Shown piece after piece: positions 1 to 11,772 of a DNA stretch of 64,000 nt. Origin of the DNA: Saturnia japonica (taxonomy: Eukaryota; Arthropoda; Insecta; Lepidoptera; Saturniidae); assembly GCA_033032175.1 (NCBI GenBank), contig CM065311.1, forward strand, positions 3,093,190-3,157,189. The letters are read 5' to 3'. Both the position numbers and the translations under genes were made by a program. The stretch's first letter is position 1. Each line of letters opens with the position of its first letter. The notes below the pieces were generated by a model. That model saw nothing but the letters and a program-made list of their open reading frames with translations. It had not been told where the DNA came from and did not search any database.

Positions 1-384
1 GTAATAGTCACTCGATACAATCAAGAGTAGGCACAACACTACAGCGTCTTGAGTAAACTGAACTGCCATGGCGGCGTGTCATCTAATTAATAATTATTTT
101 GACGCTAAATAATAGTCCATCAGTACTTACACATGATAAGAGATACCACTGGATTTCAGGTTTTTCTTTCTATAATGGTTTTTACAAGTTTTCAATGCAC
201 AATTAGACATTTTGCTTCGTAAAAGTATTATTTTTTCAGAGATAAGCACTGGACGAAACGCGTGAACAGACTGAGCGTAGGTACAGGCGTCGGGGAAGAC
301 ATACATGAAAAATTCATGTATAGGTGGTAAGACAGGCGAGACCGTTCTGGTTCTATACTCTAACACGCCGAGTTCATAATTCTA
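1..384. other. No gene recognised
   Basis: AT-rich sequence. Short open frames occur on the minus strand next to the transposase relic at 385-750 and may be its decayed continuation, but I could not align them to a family. Confidence 0.3.
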
Positions 385-750
385 TGGCATTTAATATAAA
401 TCTACAGAAAGTAACTCTCCTTTCAAGGTCCTCTTCGTGAATAACTTGCATAGGAGTATAATGGTAAGGATTAGAATCTTGCATTGTACTGTAGATTACG
501 TTTTCCATTGTGTTACAAAGAGTCGTGTGGCGACGGTGTTTCTTGAAATTGTTGGTTCATCGAAAAATTCTTGCAGAATATCCTCTTCGTAATTAACAAC
601 ATTGACTTGGGCTCTTCGGCATTAATTTGTCGTCTGTGTACACCACCAGCTTCTCGGATTCACCAATACACTCCATTAATAACTGATACATGGGGTAACC
701 GGCGATTAGGAATCCGACGCGAATTATCTTGACGAGCAGCTTCACTGTTA
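385..750 (-). pseudogene. Mariner-like (IS630 superfamily) transposase N-terminal relic
   Basis: Read on the minus strand with several frame changes, this stretch resembles the N-terminal helix-turn-helix and linker of insect IS630/Tc1-mariner-type transposases. It has a 'GR/RRLPHVSVI' start-like segment, then 'EEDILQEFFDEPTISRNTVATRL', split between frames, then 'YSTMQDSNPYHYTPMQV' followed by 'EEDLERRVTFCRFIL'. The last part matches the familiar pattern in which a 'YPYH' motif is followed by 'DFxRRxxFCxW'. No catalytic DDE region is recognisable and no single frame is open, so it is a dead fragment. The same family appears in better condition at 16752-17655. Confidence 0.5.
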
Positions 751-771
751 TCGTTGCAAAAACCGTAACAA

Positions 772-818
772 AACACTATATCGGTATACCGGGTATATCG
801 GTATATCGGGGATCGGTA
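772..818. repeat. Imperfect 'tatcggtata' tandem repeat
   Basis: Short reiteration of variants of 'tatatcgg' (tatcggtataccgggtata...), four to five units. It looks like a degenerate microsatellite. Confidence 0.55.
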
Positions 819-1726
819 TCGGTCATTTGTGTAATTTTGAAATATACGCTGTTCATTTTGATCAAGCTCTTCTATACATATTTCAATTCAAATTAAAAAT
901 TAAACTACAATCGTTACTGTATTTATTTCAAAAAACACGGCGTAAATTTGTAAAACAATAACAATGCACGCCTGAAAAGTTTTTTAAAAAAGAACTCTTT
1001 GAAAACTTTGTTTTTTTTTTCTTAACCTGCCAGTTTTAACTTCTTAACCAGTATCTACGCATTTAACCTATTTTCAAGATAGTCAAATAATCTGCGAGCC
1101 AAGTTTCATAACGCTTATTTTCGTTTTTAAGGCATTTTAGTGGACAAAAATCTCTACAAAAAAAATAATGAAATTGGACTGATAATTTGATAAATACTTA
1201 TTGAAAAAAAGCTAAAAAACATGATAACTCAAGAATAGTTCACTTTTGCATAATGCATATGGGGGTTAAAATTATCGCAAATAGTCACTCCGATCACATC
1301 CCAGTGTTCAAACATACCGACAGACAGACATACAAAAATTTCAAAAACTATCGAAATGTGTTCTGTTTATGATTTTAAAGCCCCGTATTGTTTTTTCTCA
1401 AATATGTTCAATGTTCAGATTTCGACTCTTTACTCTTTTTCTTTTATTATAATGTATAGATTACACACAAGCTTGTTCCTTGTCTAAAAAAGTTATCAAA
1501 TGTGTTGGATTCAATTCTTCTTCTTGTTGTTTTGGCGACCCAAAAAGCACTTGCACCAAAATGCACATCAATTGTACCACTAATTATATTAATATATTTA
1601 TCCATAACCTCATACGGTCTTATCTATACTTATATTATAAAGGTCAAGAGATTCTTTTTGTTTTTTTAACCGCGCTAACCTTTGGAACTACCAGTCAGAT
1701 TTGAAAAAATATTTTTGCATTTTGTA
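819..1726. other. AT-rich sequence, no gene seen
   Basis: No ORF with recognisable similarity and no inverted repeats noticed. A 'cgacagacagacatacaaaaatttc' type run near 1318-1342 resembles the internal part of the lepidopteran repeat family described at 1727. Confidence 0.3.
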
Positions 1727-2262
1727 GCATACTAGCTGTGCCCGCGGCTTCGCTCACTTTGACTACAGAATGCAGTCGATCGGGCACACCCGCGAATCTT
1801 GCTCCAACGCTCTCGGCTATTTTAAAGACAAAAATGCTTATTGGGATTGTACCTTAGAAGATAGACATATACTCTCGTTGAAATGTTTGTAGGTCTTTTT
1901 AATGTCTTCAATTATGTAGTACACTAATTTGCTATTTCTCTTATGGTTTATTCAGCGTAAGCCATTTAAGCGCCCGAATTGATTCACCATGACTTGCTTT
2001 TTTTATTTGCGCGGAACCCTAATTATTTTTCTAAAATAAAAATAGCCTTAGCTACTCCTTATAACATCAGCTATCTACCAGTGAAAGTCCCGTCAAAATC
2101 GGTTCAACCGTTTCAGAGATTACCCGGAACAGACAGACAAAAATTTTTGAAATGGGTTTCTTGTTATACGTGTCGTATATAATATGCATTTAGTAAAATA
2201 CTGTTATTTTGACATTACAAACAGACGCTTAAATTTTATTAATTTGATAGATTTATTACAGG
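1727..2262 (+). repeat. GCCCGCGG-family dispersed repeat, copy 1
   Basis: Opens with 'actagctgtgcccgcggctt' and closes with 'gacattacaaacagacgctt' and an AT tail. It shares blocks in the same order with copies at 45288-45775 (minus), 50148-50672 (plus), 14803-15660 (interrupted) and 56585-56748 (3' part). Shared blocks include 'gctattttaaagacaaaaat', 'cgcccgaattgattcaccat', 'cagtgaaagtcc(c/g)gtcaaaatcggt' and 'gaacaaacagacagaca'. It carries no coding region. The opening motif is characteristic of lepidopteran interspersed repeats, but the class (SINE-like or LINE 3' end) is unresolved. Confidence 0.75.
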
Positions 2263-3213
2263 ACTATATTAAAGTGGATTATATTTAATACAGGACGAAC
2301 TGATGTACGCCGACACAGCGGTAGACGAGTCTTCCTTCAGGGTATTCTTTACATAAACAAAAAGGATATTAGGGTTGAATGTGACTTGTTCAGCTGAACC
2401 AATTTTAAGGATAATGATTTTTTATATTTATTAATCACGTCTTGTAATTTTGTAGGAATTGACTAATAGTCAATATTATATTTGTAAGTGTTTGCAACAT
2501 TAAGCAATACTTTAATAATAATGTATTTATATACGGTAGTGCCCTCGAGATTGACTGACTGTTTAATGAAAAGTATATTTATATCACTGGGAGTGATAAG
2601 TACGTGTAACGTTTTGATAAGTGATTTATTGGTATATATCCTGTTTTAATTAGTGTAGTAATATTTTAAATGAAATTGTTTATAAAAAAAAGACAATATA
2701 TGCAGGAGCTCTGTTTGGTACAAATAAGAATATTATATTGAAAGGTACAGATATCTCGCTTTGAATGTAACTTTTATAAATATTTTTGGATGAATTGTTT
2801 ACTTATATAAAATACTTATTTTAAAATTATAGTATGTATGAAGTTAGTGTTAAATTTGGCCAATGTTCAATACATATGATTTAAACGACGTCGTATTATC
2901 TAAATTATATATAATATGTGAATGAATTTTTCATTTTATCGAACATTGTATGTTATTTTGTTCCCTTAACGTCATTCAAAATTTCGAACAAATATTCAAC
3001 ATTTTTAAATATGATATATTTTGTTATCCTATTTAATCTATTATTTAGTCATAAAATTAGCGATGGTAATTTTAATGTAATCGTTGAAACTTGTTACAGA
3101 GTAGCTAAATATTTTTTTTTTAACCCACCATTAAGAAATATCTAACTTGACATTAGCAAAATTGCGTACACAGGCAGAAGGCAAAACAAAAAAGAAGAAA
3201 TATCTAGGATTAT
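2263..3213. other. AT-rich sequence, no gene seen
   Basis: Very AT-rich, with only short open frames and no recognisable similarity or repeat structure. Confidence 0.3.
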
Positions 3214-3859
3214 GAAATGGTAATTTATATAGGATTATAGGGGATATGTTCCTAGGTGACAAAATAAAAAAAAAACAAGTATATAAAAATTGAATTTATT
3301 TGAAGTTGTTGACCATATTGATAAATTATTATCTTCAGGCTTAGGCAATGGTTTAAAGAATTTTGTAATTTTTTCCAGCTTGGCAACTTTTAAAAGCTCC
3401 TTCAATTCAGACTGATATTCAGCAGTGGCATTAGCAATTTGCCTATTAAAAAAGACTTCGTTCCATAGACGGATCAATTTTCATAAAGAAATCACAAAGC
3501 TCATTTGCCATTCTTAAACCTTCACTAAGATTTTTCAAATTATATATCACGTTTCTCGTGCTTGTTGAAGCCTCTTAAATGGGCTGTGAATTTAACATTT
3601 CTTCCAAGTCGGTTTCAGTCAAATCTTCATCTTGCGCTTCAAGTAACTTCTTAATGCCACTTGATTCTATCTGTTCGAACCCATCTCGTCCTATTCCATT
3701 CGTAATTTCGGCTATGTTTGCGGTCAAAGCAGTCAATGTACCGATTAGATCCGGAATAAAGAAATCTTTAGCCGCTAATATAGAGATTGGGTCGCATTTT
3801 TTTAATCCGCGAATAGTGAAAACGCGGATGAAGGAAGCGCGAATAAGAAGCTTTTACTG
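3214..3859 (-). mobile_element. pogo/Tigger-like transposon fragment, copy A
   Basis: Minus-strand coding remnant of the C-terminal part of a pogo/Tigger-type transposase. It includes 'IANGIGRDGFEQIESS', an acidic 'DLTETDLEEML' stretch, and 'RQIANATAEYQSELKELLK' followed by 'ITKFF'. The right end 'cttttactg' next to TA matches the terminal repeat of copy B (10101-10751); the left terminal repeat is missing, so this copy is truncated. It has frameshifts relative to copy B. The DDE catalytic core is absent. Confidence 0.65.
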
Positions 3860-4215
3860 TATTTAAAAAAACATTTGAACGAAAAATGATAAAATAAATA
3901 TGAATTTATACGCATATAACAATAAACAACTAGTATATTGACCAGGATATTTACTTACAGAAATACAGATCACGTTCACCGCCATTCAACTCTGAATAAA
4001 AATGCTCAACGAGAATAGCCACAGAGTTGAGCTCCCGGGCTATTTATAATCTTATCTATTTATTCTCCGACATAATACGACGAGCTGCTAGTGAAGTCTG
4101 AATCAGCAAGAGTCGTTGGTTGGCGACTAGGTGAGACTTTTTTTGACGACCGACAGTTAAAACTAATTACGGTTCGAGAGCGGACGACGCAGTGTGTTAT
4201 TTTGTTGATATTAAT
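3860..4215. other. No gene recognised
   Basis: Sequence between the pogo-like fragment and the 275 bp element. One minus-strand open frame of 67 codons (4060-4263) runs into the repeat and has no recognisable similarity. Confidence 0.3.
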
Positions 4216-4490
4216 TGTAGCGACATCTCTCGCCACAACTGTCGCATCAACGCATCGACACAACTAACTACGTAGCGACACATAGCGACATCTATCGAGC
4301 CACATAGGACGCATCCTACTATCCTACATTGCGCTATAGAAATTAACTCTATCGTTGAGTATATATACAAGAACCCGACTACAACAGTCGGGGCAGCTGC
4401 CCGCCGGACATAGCACCCGTCTGGCCGGAGGATCCTCCCTTTTCTATGGCGGATGAGGAACTTTACTCTCTGTTCCTCACCTCCGCTAAA
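4216..4490 (+). mobile_element. 275 bp solo-LTR-like element, copy 1
   Basis: Starts 'TGTAGCGACATCTC' and ends 'CCTCACCTCCGCTAA'. It is flanked by the direct repeat TTAAT (4211-4215 and 4491-4495). Inside are a TATA-like 'gagtatatatacaag' and a GC-rich palindromic stretch 'ggggcagctgcccgcc'. A second copy with its own 5 bp duplication lies inverted at 49026-49300, and a shortened copy lies at 16950-17127. The TG start, 5 bp duplication and promoter-like motif suggest a solo LTR, but the 3' end is not CA, so the class is open. Confidence 0.65.
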
Positions 4491-7400
4491 TTAATATTGA
4501 AATCCAGGAAATAAAGGACAAAACCTTACAATTTAACTTTAGTACGTGTCTGTGTGTACGAGTCTGTGGCAGTATAGCGATGCACCGCAAGCAGAAGTCG
4601 CTGCGATCAAGGTTAGTGGTTTGCTTCATATGGTTTTATGAAAACACCTGGATTGGGGTAACCAAGCTAGCCTGGTTTGATTTAGTTTTTCTTGGAGATT
4701 CGCGATAACAACATGTCTTAGCACCATTGCTGTAATTATTATGCTGACTGCTTGTTAACTGTTGGCGTTTGAACAGAGTAGTTATGTTTTTAGTGCGACC
4801 AACTAAAAAATACTTAAATAAGTAAAAGTATTTCTCTTCTGTTTTATATGATATCATTAAGATTTGCCAACTTTGCAAATGTTAGTTTAAACATTCAATA
4901 GACAGCAATAGAAGTATTTTTTAACATGTTCGTCGTTTTTATAGATTTTTTTTAGTTTTTCAAAAAAGTCTGCCGGGGTACATTGGTACATCAATACACG
5001 GGGCACATTGATACGTTTCAATTAAGCGCAAGTAATCGATACGAATATAGCAAATTTGAGTTACACACAAGTAGTATTCATTATGGATACAAAATGACTA
5101 AGTCCACTTTTCTCTTTTGAGCAATGAGAAAAATAATCAAAGCCCAAAATATTTCTCATTTTGCAACTCTTTTTTTTCTCTTTCTTAACATTGTCTACTT
5201 TTACTTCTGATTCTTTCAAATCTGTTTCAAAATTTCCAATTTCGCGGTTTAAATTTATTTCCATTGATTATATTTTTATCAACGATATTAGTGTCGGTAA
5301 TCTGTTTTCAATAATTTACATGATTTTACTGACGATTTTAATTTCTTGACCGTATTACTTACTCTAAAGTCTTCTGGAATACATTCTTCATCTGAAGAAA
5401 CCTCGTTAAAAAATCCAGATTTTTGCATAAGTCTGAAATATCATTACTCACTATAGGAAATTGTAATAAAATAAAATAATTATGCTTTACCAAGATTCGT
5501 AACACTTTGAAGCGAATTAACTTTTACTAGAACTGTTTTTTTATTAATTTTTGTTTGCAGTTTGCTCAATTACTATAACTCTAAAATACGAAAAGATGGT
5601 AATTGTAAAAAAAAATCACTTAATATGTCAGAAAAAAATCGAACAACAAGAGTTTAGACCGGCAGCATAACGTTGCAAGATTTTGAAATTTTTATTAAGT
5701 GCTTTTTGGTAAAAACTTATGGACCTGCGGATTTATAGGACTTCTGGATTTTTCGAATGTCAATTTTATTTTTCCTGATTTTCAAAAACACACAGGGATT
5801 TCATAACAAAAAATCGACTAAACCTATCGATAGAGAAAAAAAAACAGTCGATCAGCCGGTGTTAGTAGCGTAGTATCGCAGCACCCAACTAATGATGCTG
5901 CTGAAAATTATGGGGAAAATGAAATATTCGCAAATGAAACCGAGCATATATCTATGGAAAAAACCTAGATCTAATAAGTTGTTCCCATTGTGGAATATTC
6001 CCAAGCGTTGGTTTGACAGCTACAACTGTAACAATACCTGTGGTTAGGCAGATACTAATTTTTCAAAGGGAATATCTCGAACGTTGTCCTTATATCCTTT
6101 TTTAATTATAGCGCATATGATTTACACTTTATGCTCAACCACACAAGGATGGTAATAGTGCCAGCATAAATTGAGGTCTCATTAGGAACTTGTTATTAAT
6201 GAAGAGAGCTCAGCTAATGCCTGGAACTGTTGCCACTAATGGCAGGTTGACCGTAAATAAACCAATTTTTTTTGTTTAATTAATAATTCAGTCCATGGTT
6301 GGTTTCTATAGTTTTGTTTTTAAAAGACTGAGGAAAAATTATTTTTATTTTATTAATAGTCTTAACACTGTTTATCCCTAATCTTCAACAGTTAACAGTT
6401 ATTTCCTTAACATTTTGTAATTTAAGTATGTTACATACATACATATTTTTGTACCAAAGTGCTCTATTCTAAATATCATTGTGGATTTTTAATTAATTTA
6501 TTTATATTACCGTTATTACTTAAGTTTAATGATTATTATGACTTTTATTATAATATTGATATAAATATTCGTATCAAACTACCCCACTTCCTCTTATGGC
6601 TAAGAGGTTTGTTTTTTTTTAATGAGAATTTTAATATCTACATAGGATCTTTCAGGTAACAACAATTTATTTCACATAAATTTTAATAACAACGCGGTAA
6701 TTTCGTAATCACATCATTCACCGGTATAGTATAACTTAGATACAATAATAATACATGAGTAATATGAATAATTCGGGGAATATGGTGAATGAATATGGAT
6801 ACCTAGACCCAAAAATAAATTTATAATACTTTAAAATACCTGCGAATCTCAGTTCTCATTAAAACAAAAACCTAGCAATATTCACAATTATGAAATACAA
6901 CAGATTAATGCATAAGAGTGCCTCTAAAATTAGAGGCCGTTTTGAATCTATTAATAATCCACATCAAGAAATGATCTCTAAGATTTATTATATCAGCATA
7001 ATTTTGAATGTTTGATGTTGTTTGTTATAATGTAATTCAACTATTATATTGCATTTGGTGTGACTGTAGATGAATGTGAATATATCATATATTACTATAA
7101 AAAATAGATTTAATAAATCGTGGTAGATATTACTCGAATTTATAAAGTGAAGAATTGTAATTATTTGATACCAATGCACTTAATAGAGACCTTGTGGTTG
7201 GATATTGCGTAAACACAAAAGGGCGTCGTGTACACGTAAACTTTTGTAACAAATATAGTTTAGCTATAAATTATCGGAATTACTTTCATCAAAGTTTCCT
7301 GTAGAAAAAAAAATACAACCACAAGCTACGATACACCTGTGCCATGTTCGATGTCATTGTCGGTCATTCTGAAACCACCTATTTTAGTATAAAAATAAAA

Positions 7401-8717
7401 ATTAAATTTATGTAAATTAAATAAAATTGTGCCAAAGGGTGGTGGCCGAATGGACAAGATTAAAAAATTGTTAATGTTCTCAAATATTTTAAAGTATACA
7501 TACTCTTTTTAAGGAACCTCGACATTAGGCATGATCGATATTCATCGACGTTGAATAAGAAAATACCGATGTAATAAATAAAAACATGAATCATGGATGT
7601 TCCCACATTGGTCTGTTATAAACGGAGGTCTGAGGGTTCCGTAAGAAAGCAAAATATAAACAGAAACATAAGATTTCCTTAAAAAAGTTCTTTAGTGATT
7701 TACCTAGGTACCCAAAAAAATTAAAAATGGTCGTCACACATACTGTAGATTTAGTATATTATAAGATCGGAAGTTGGTTGAATAAGACGAGACCAAAAAC
7801 GGAATACACTAGGTAAGTTAGGTGTGTATTTTTCAATAAATTCCAATTTAATAATTTTTCGAATTGTTTCGTTTTTATATTTCACTACTACTACTACCTA
7901 CTACTAATGTTGTTACTAGCGACTTCATTCACATGAAAATGCTATTAATTTTTCATAGAAACTACGTATTATCTGGATTAAATTGAACTGTCTTTTATTT
8001 TCTTTAATGATTGTAAAAATATTTTAACCTCTATAGCATAGTTTCTCGATTTTATTTTGCCTATCACCTACTTACCGAATAAAAATGTTTGTAGCGTACC
8101 TTACAAATCAAGTTTAATTTGTTAGAATATTTAATTATGAAGGTTTTTATTTTGTCTCTGCTGATTGTCATAGTAACGAATGATGTTAAATAAATATGTC
8201 GCAACTAAAAGACGAAATTGTTTTCTGTTAGAATTTAATTAATCATAACATAATTAAATAATTTATGCGAAATTAAGCATTATAACACTAGACATATGCT
8301 TAAAATTTAGCATTATTAGTGTGTAATCCGAATTGGATATATCCTATGTTGATACCGTCCTACTAAAGCTATACGAATATCTCTGTGCATAGGTACGTTA
8401 CGGTCGCTCTATTTCAATATTATTAGCGCGATACTCGATATCTAGATATTGGGTCTTGTAGCGATATCAGATATTGTATCTCTGTACGGTTTGTATTGGC
8501 CAAGCCTAGCGAATGAATGTAACACGTCTAATAAACATTAAATTACACTTTTAAATCTTAGATTTTTCAAAAATAACCAGGATTAGTTTTGATCATTATT
8601 TACGTAGGAACGTACGAAAATCGTCTCGTGTCTCTAACACAAGTTTATAATATGCTCTGACTTTTCGAATTTCCGATCTGTACATATATTATATCGAAGT
8701 ATGTCGTTACAATAGAG
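4491..8717. other. 4.2 kb with no recognisable gene
   Basis: AT-rich DNA with short open frames only. Nothing matched a known protein or repeat family by eye. Minus-strand frames near 5061-5420 contain a lysine/glutamate-rich stretch that could be a decayed coding remnant, but no family is evident. Confidence 0.3.
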
Positions 8718-9053
8718 CAGGGCTTCTTACACTATGGGTCGCTACCCCAAACGGGGTCGCGTCGCAAAATTCTGCGGCCGCGAGAGATTTTAATGTCAAA
8801 TATTTATATGTATATACCATTTTATAACATCACTAGAGTTTTATAATTTTTTGTGCAATTTTTAATTTAAGTTTTTTGTATGTTTCAAAACGAATTCTAA
8901 AACTATATATTTTCATATGTATATGTATATTGTTACCTAATAAATAAATCATCAAAAAATATTAATTATTTTTTCTTTTATATTTGTATGGGGTCGTCAA
9001 GAAACTCGCAATCATAAATGGGGTCGTGAATGACAAAAGTTTAAGAAGCCCTG
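8718..9053. mobile_element. hAT-type MITE, 336 bp
   Basis: Terminal inverted repeats 'CAGGGCTTCTTACACT' (left) and, from the right end, 'CAGGGCTTCTTAAACT'. Both continue into 'gggtcg'-rich subterminal sequence. It is flanked by the perfect 8 bp direct repeat CAATAGAG (8710-8717 and 9054-9061), the size expected for hAT insertions. There is no coding region, so it is non-autonomous. Confidence 0.9.
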
Positions 9054-9660
9054 CAATAGAGGTATAATATCACATAAAAAAGCTCGCCCATCTGGGTACC
9101 AATAAACCATCACCAAAACATCTATGAATTTAATTTCAATCTTTATCGGAAATCGATTTTTACTTATCAACATCGATGTTTTTATAATATCGCTCATCCC
9201 TTCTAGTCATTGGATTCGTTTTATGAAATTAATGATATAGACCTTTCATAAATTTCAAAGTTTTGTTACGAAATATGCAAGCGTCAACGCAGAGGCTGGG
9301 GCCACGAGTCATAAGGCAAATATAGCTCAATATCTCTTGTGGGATTCGTTTTTTTCGTAACATTCCGTTGGTTGCCTTATTTAGTTATAAATAATTCGTA
9401 GCCCTCTTTAATGGCGGTCTTAGATTAAGAATATAAAACATTTTGTAAATAAGAAACTCTATTTTGGATATACAAGGTAGGTCTGTGTTAGAAGGCTTAT
9501 TTTTGAGACTTTTGTCCAAATTATATCATTATATAGTTTTGTTGAGATTGTATACTCATAATATGAAAGATTGTATATCAAAATTATTTTTATAAATTTT
9601 ATTTTTTGGTTGTTGATGTTTTGTTAAAATCTTTTGGGATGTTAAGAGGTAAGTTATCTA
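9054..9660. other. No gene recognised
   Basis: AT-rich spacer between two MITEs. The open frame at 9012-9197 (minus) begins inside the hAT MITE and is not a credible gene. Confidence 0.3.
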
Positions 9661-9968
9661 TGTCCGTATGGATTGAGGAGCCACTCCAGATTTTAAATGG
9701 AAACTCGCACCCTTATTTAGTGGCGAAATAGAAAAAAATATTGTAGGAGATATTATTATGAAATTTGTAGTAAAATGTATAAAAATTATATAAATGTAAA
9801 ACTGGCTCCACAATCTAAACATCTGAACTGAGTAGCCAGTTTTACATTCATATAACTTCTGATACATTTTACTACAAATTTCAGAATTTGCCCTACAAAT
9901 TTTAGTTACTAAACAAGGGCGCGGGTTTCCTTTTAAAATCTGGAGCGACTCCTCAATCCATACGGACA
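9661..9968. mobile_element. Foldback MITE with ~150 bp arms
   Basis: Nearly the whole element is an imperfect palindrome. The left arm starts 'tgtccgtatggattgaggag' and the reverse complement of the right end starts the same way. The arms pair through 'ctccagattttaaa', 'tttgtagtaaaatgtat' and 'aatgtaaaactggct', with a loop near 9805-9835. TA dinucleotides flank both ends (9659-9660, 9969-9970). A minus-strand open frame of 113 codons crosses it but is palindrome, not gene. Confidence 0.85.
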
Positions 9969-10100
9969 TATTTATCGCACGTCCGCACAATATAATCACC
10001 TAAGTCAGATTTAAATTGGTAAGTATCATATCGTCGTTTGTTAGTCAGTTATTAATAATAATTTTAATTGGTTGCGTTGTGGTTAATGGCTATTTTAATA

Positions 10101-10751
10101 CAGTAAAAGCTCTTTATTCGCGGGGTATATGTTTCATAAATATGCCGCGAATACAGAAACCGTAAATATGGAATGGTAATTTTTATGGGATTATAGGGGA
10201 TACGTTCCTAGGTGATAAAATAAAAAAATAAATGAATGTAATTGAAGTTTTTGACCATATTGATTAATTATTATCTTCAGGCTTAGGCAATTGTTTAAAG
10301 AATTTTGTAATTATTTCCTGCTTGGCAGTTTTTAAAAGCTCCTTCAATTTAGACTGATATTCAGTAGTGGCATTAGCAATTTGCCTCTTAAAAATAATAC
10401 TTCGTTCTATACACGGATCAATTTTCATAAAGAAATCACAAAGCTCATTTGCCATTCTAAAACCTTCACTAAGATTTTTCAAATTATATATCACGTTTCT
10501 CGTGCTTATTGAAGCCTCTTCTTTATTGGGCTGTTAATTTAACATATCCTCCAAGTCGGTTTCCGTCAAATCTTCAATCTTGCGATTCAAGCAACTTCTG
10601 AATGTCACTTGATTCTATCTGTTCGAACCCATCTCGTCCTATTCCATTCGCAATTTCGGCTATGTTTGCAGTCAAAGTAGTCAATGTACCAATTAGATCC
10701 GCGAATAGTGAAAACGCGAATGAAGGAATCGCGAATAAGGAGATTTTACTG
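10101..10751 (-). mobile_element. pogo/Tigger-like transposon, internally deleted, copy B
   Basis: Bounded by TA on both sides, with inverted ends 'CAGTAAAAGCTCTTTATTCGCG' (left) and 'CAGTAAAATCTCCTTATTCGCG' from the right, each continuing with 'TTCGCG' motifs. The minus strand encodes only the C-terminal end of a pogo/Tigger-type transposase. It contains 'NLSEGFRMANELCDFFMKID' and 'FKRQIANATTEYQSKLKELL', ending 'QLPKPEDNN' at a stop. The DNA-binding and DDE domains are missing, so it could move only with help from elsewhere. Copy A at 3214-3859 is a close relative. Confidence 0.8.
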
Positions 10752-10929
10752 TATAATGAATTGTACCTAATAAATGTTTTTCTTAAATACATATCATAAA
10801 GTTTTATTTACCTCTATTATCTGTTATTATAATAATATACATCTATTATTATAGATACATCAAGTAAAATATCATGGATATATTTTGTGACAACTATATG
10901 TTTATTAATTTGGAATTTGCCTATTATTT

Positions 10930-11060
10930 ATTTATTTAAATTTTATTGCACAATGTTAATTACATACCTAATCGAAAAATAAAATTATGTTATTAGTACA
11001 AAGGGTGGCCATATTGCTAAAAGCAATTTCTTCCAGGAAACCTTTGGATGTATATGTTTC
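10930..11060 (-). mobile_element. LINE 3'-end remnant (jockey/CR1-like)
   Basis: 'attttattgcacaatgtt' followed by 'tagtacaaagggtggccata' and 'gctaaaagcaatttcttcca' is the reverse complement of a 3' end common in lepidopteran jockey/CR1 LINEs, as I recall them. No coding sequence is retained. Confidence 0.4.
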
Positions 11061-11772
11061 AGAGAGAAAATCAGGGGTAGTATGGGTGTAATGAGGCCAA
11101 CATAATATTACGTTATTTACTATAGCTAAAGGAAATAAAATTATTGAATATTAGACTACCTTATTATTATTTTTAAACAGAATACAAACAATATATAATA
11201 TAAATACACATTATGTACCTAATATTAATGAGTCAAATAATAATCCTTGACTGATTTATTAAATATGCGAAATGATTGTACACGTCACACAAACAGGGTA
11301 GAGCATTCCATCGTCGTGTAGGCTAAACTGTGAAAGACTTGACAAGAAAAGGAGAATGTCCACTGTCCATAGACGTTCTGGCCCTAGGTGAACACATGTA
11401 AAAATATATCGACTTTTAATATACAATTTTCCTAATCAATTGGCAAAGGAGTAGGTTTAGAAAAAAGTTTGGGTTTTTATGCTTTATCAGTTTTTATTTA
11501 TTGTAAAGTAAGTACCTACTACATTTTACATTATTAAACTTAAATATTTAATTAACCTATAGTACAATTATATTTTCATGATTAGTTAAACAATGAAAGA
11601 CCGTCTATAAAGAATCCAAATTCCTGGGACAGACTGAATACAGAGTGCTACACCCCGCGGAATGTTCTGTGCTTACAAGACAACGCACCTACCGAGAGGA
11701 TATTACGTCATTACACGACGACAACAATTATATTGTGTCATGTCCGAGTGAATACTGAATTGATACGGCTAG
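11061..11772. other. No gene recognised
   Basis: AT-rich sequence without an informative reading frame. The 3' part (11620-11750) is less AT-rich but matched nothing I know. Confidence 0.3.

Noticed and set aside
4216..4530. Extending the 275 bp element to 'ccttaca' at 4530 to give a TG...CA LTR
   Set aside because: The inverted copy at 49026 ends at CCGCTAA with its own 5 bp duplication, and copy 1 also has a duplication at that point.
5061..5264. A lysine-rich 67-codon minus-strand frame as a gene
   Set aside because: Low-complexity, AT-driven composition; no family, no partner exons and no supporting splice sites.
9658..9999. A 113-codon minus-strand open frame as a gene
   Set aside because: It lies almost entirely within the arms and loop of the foldback MITE.
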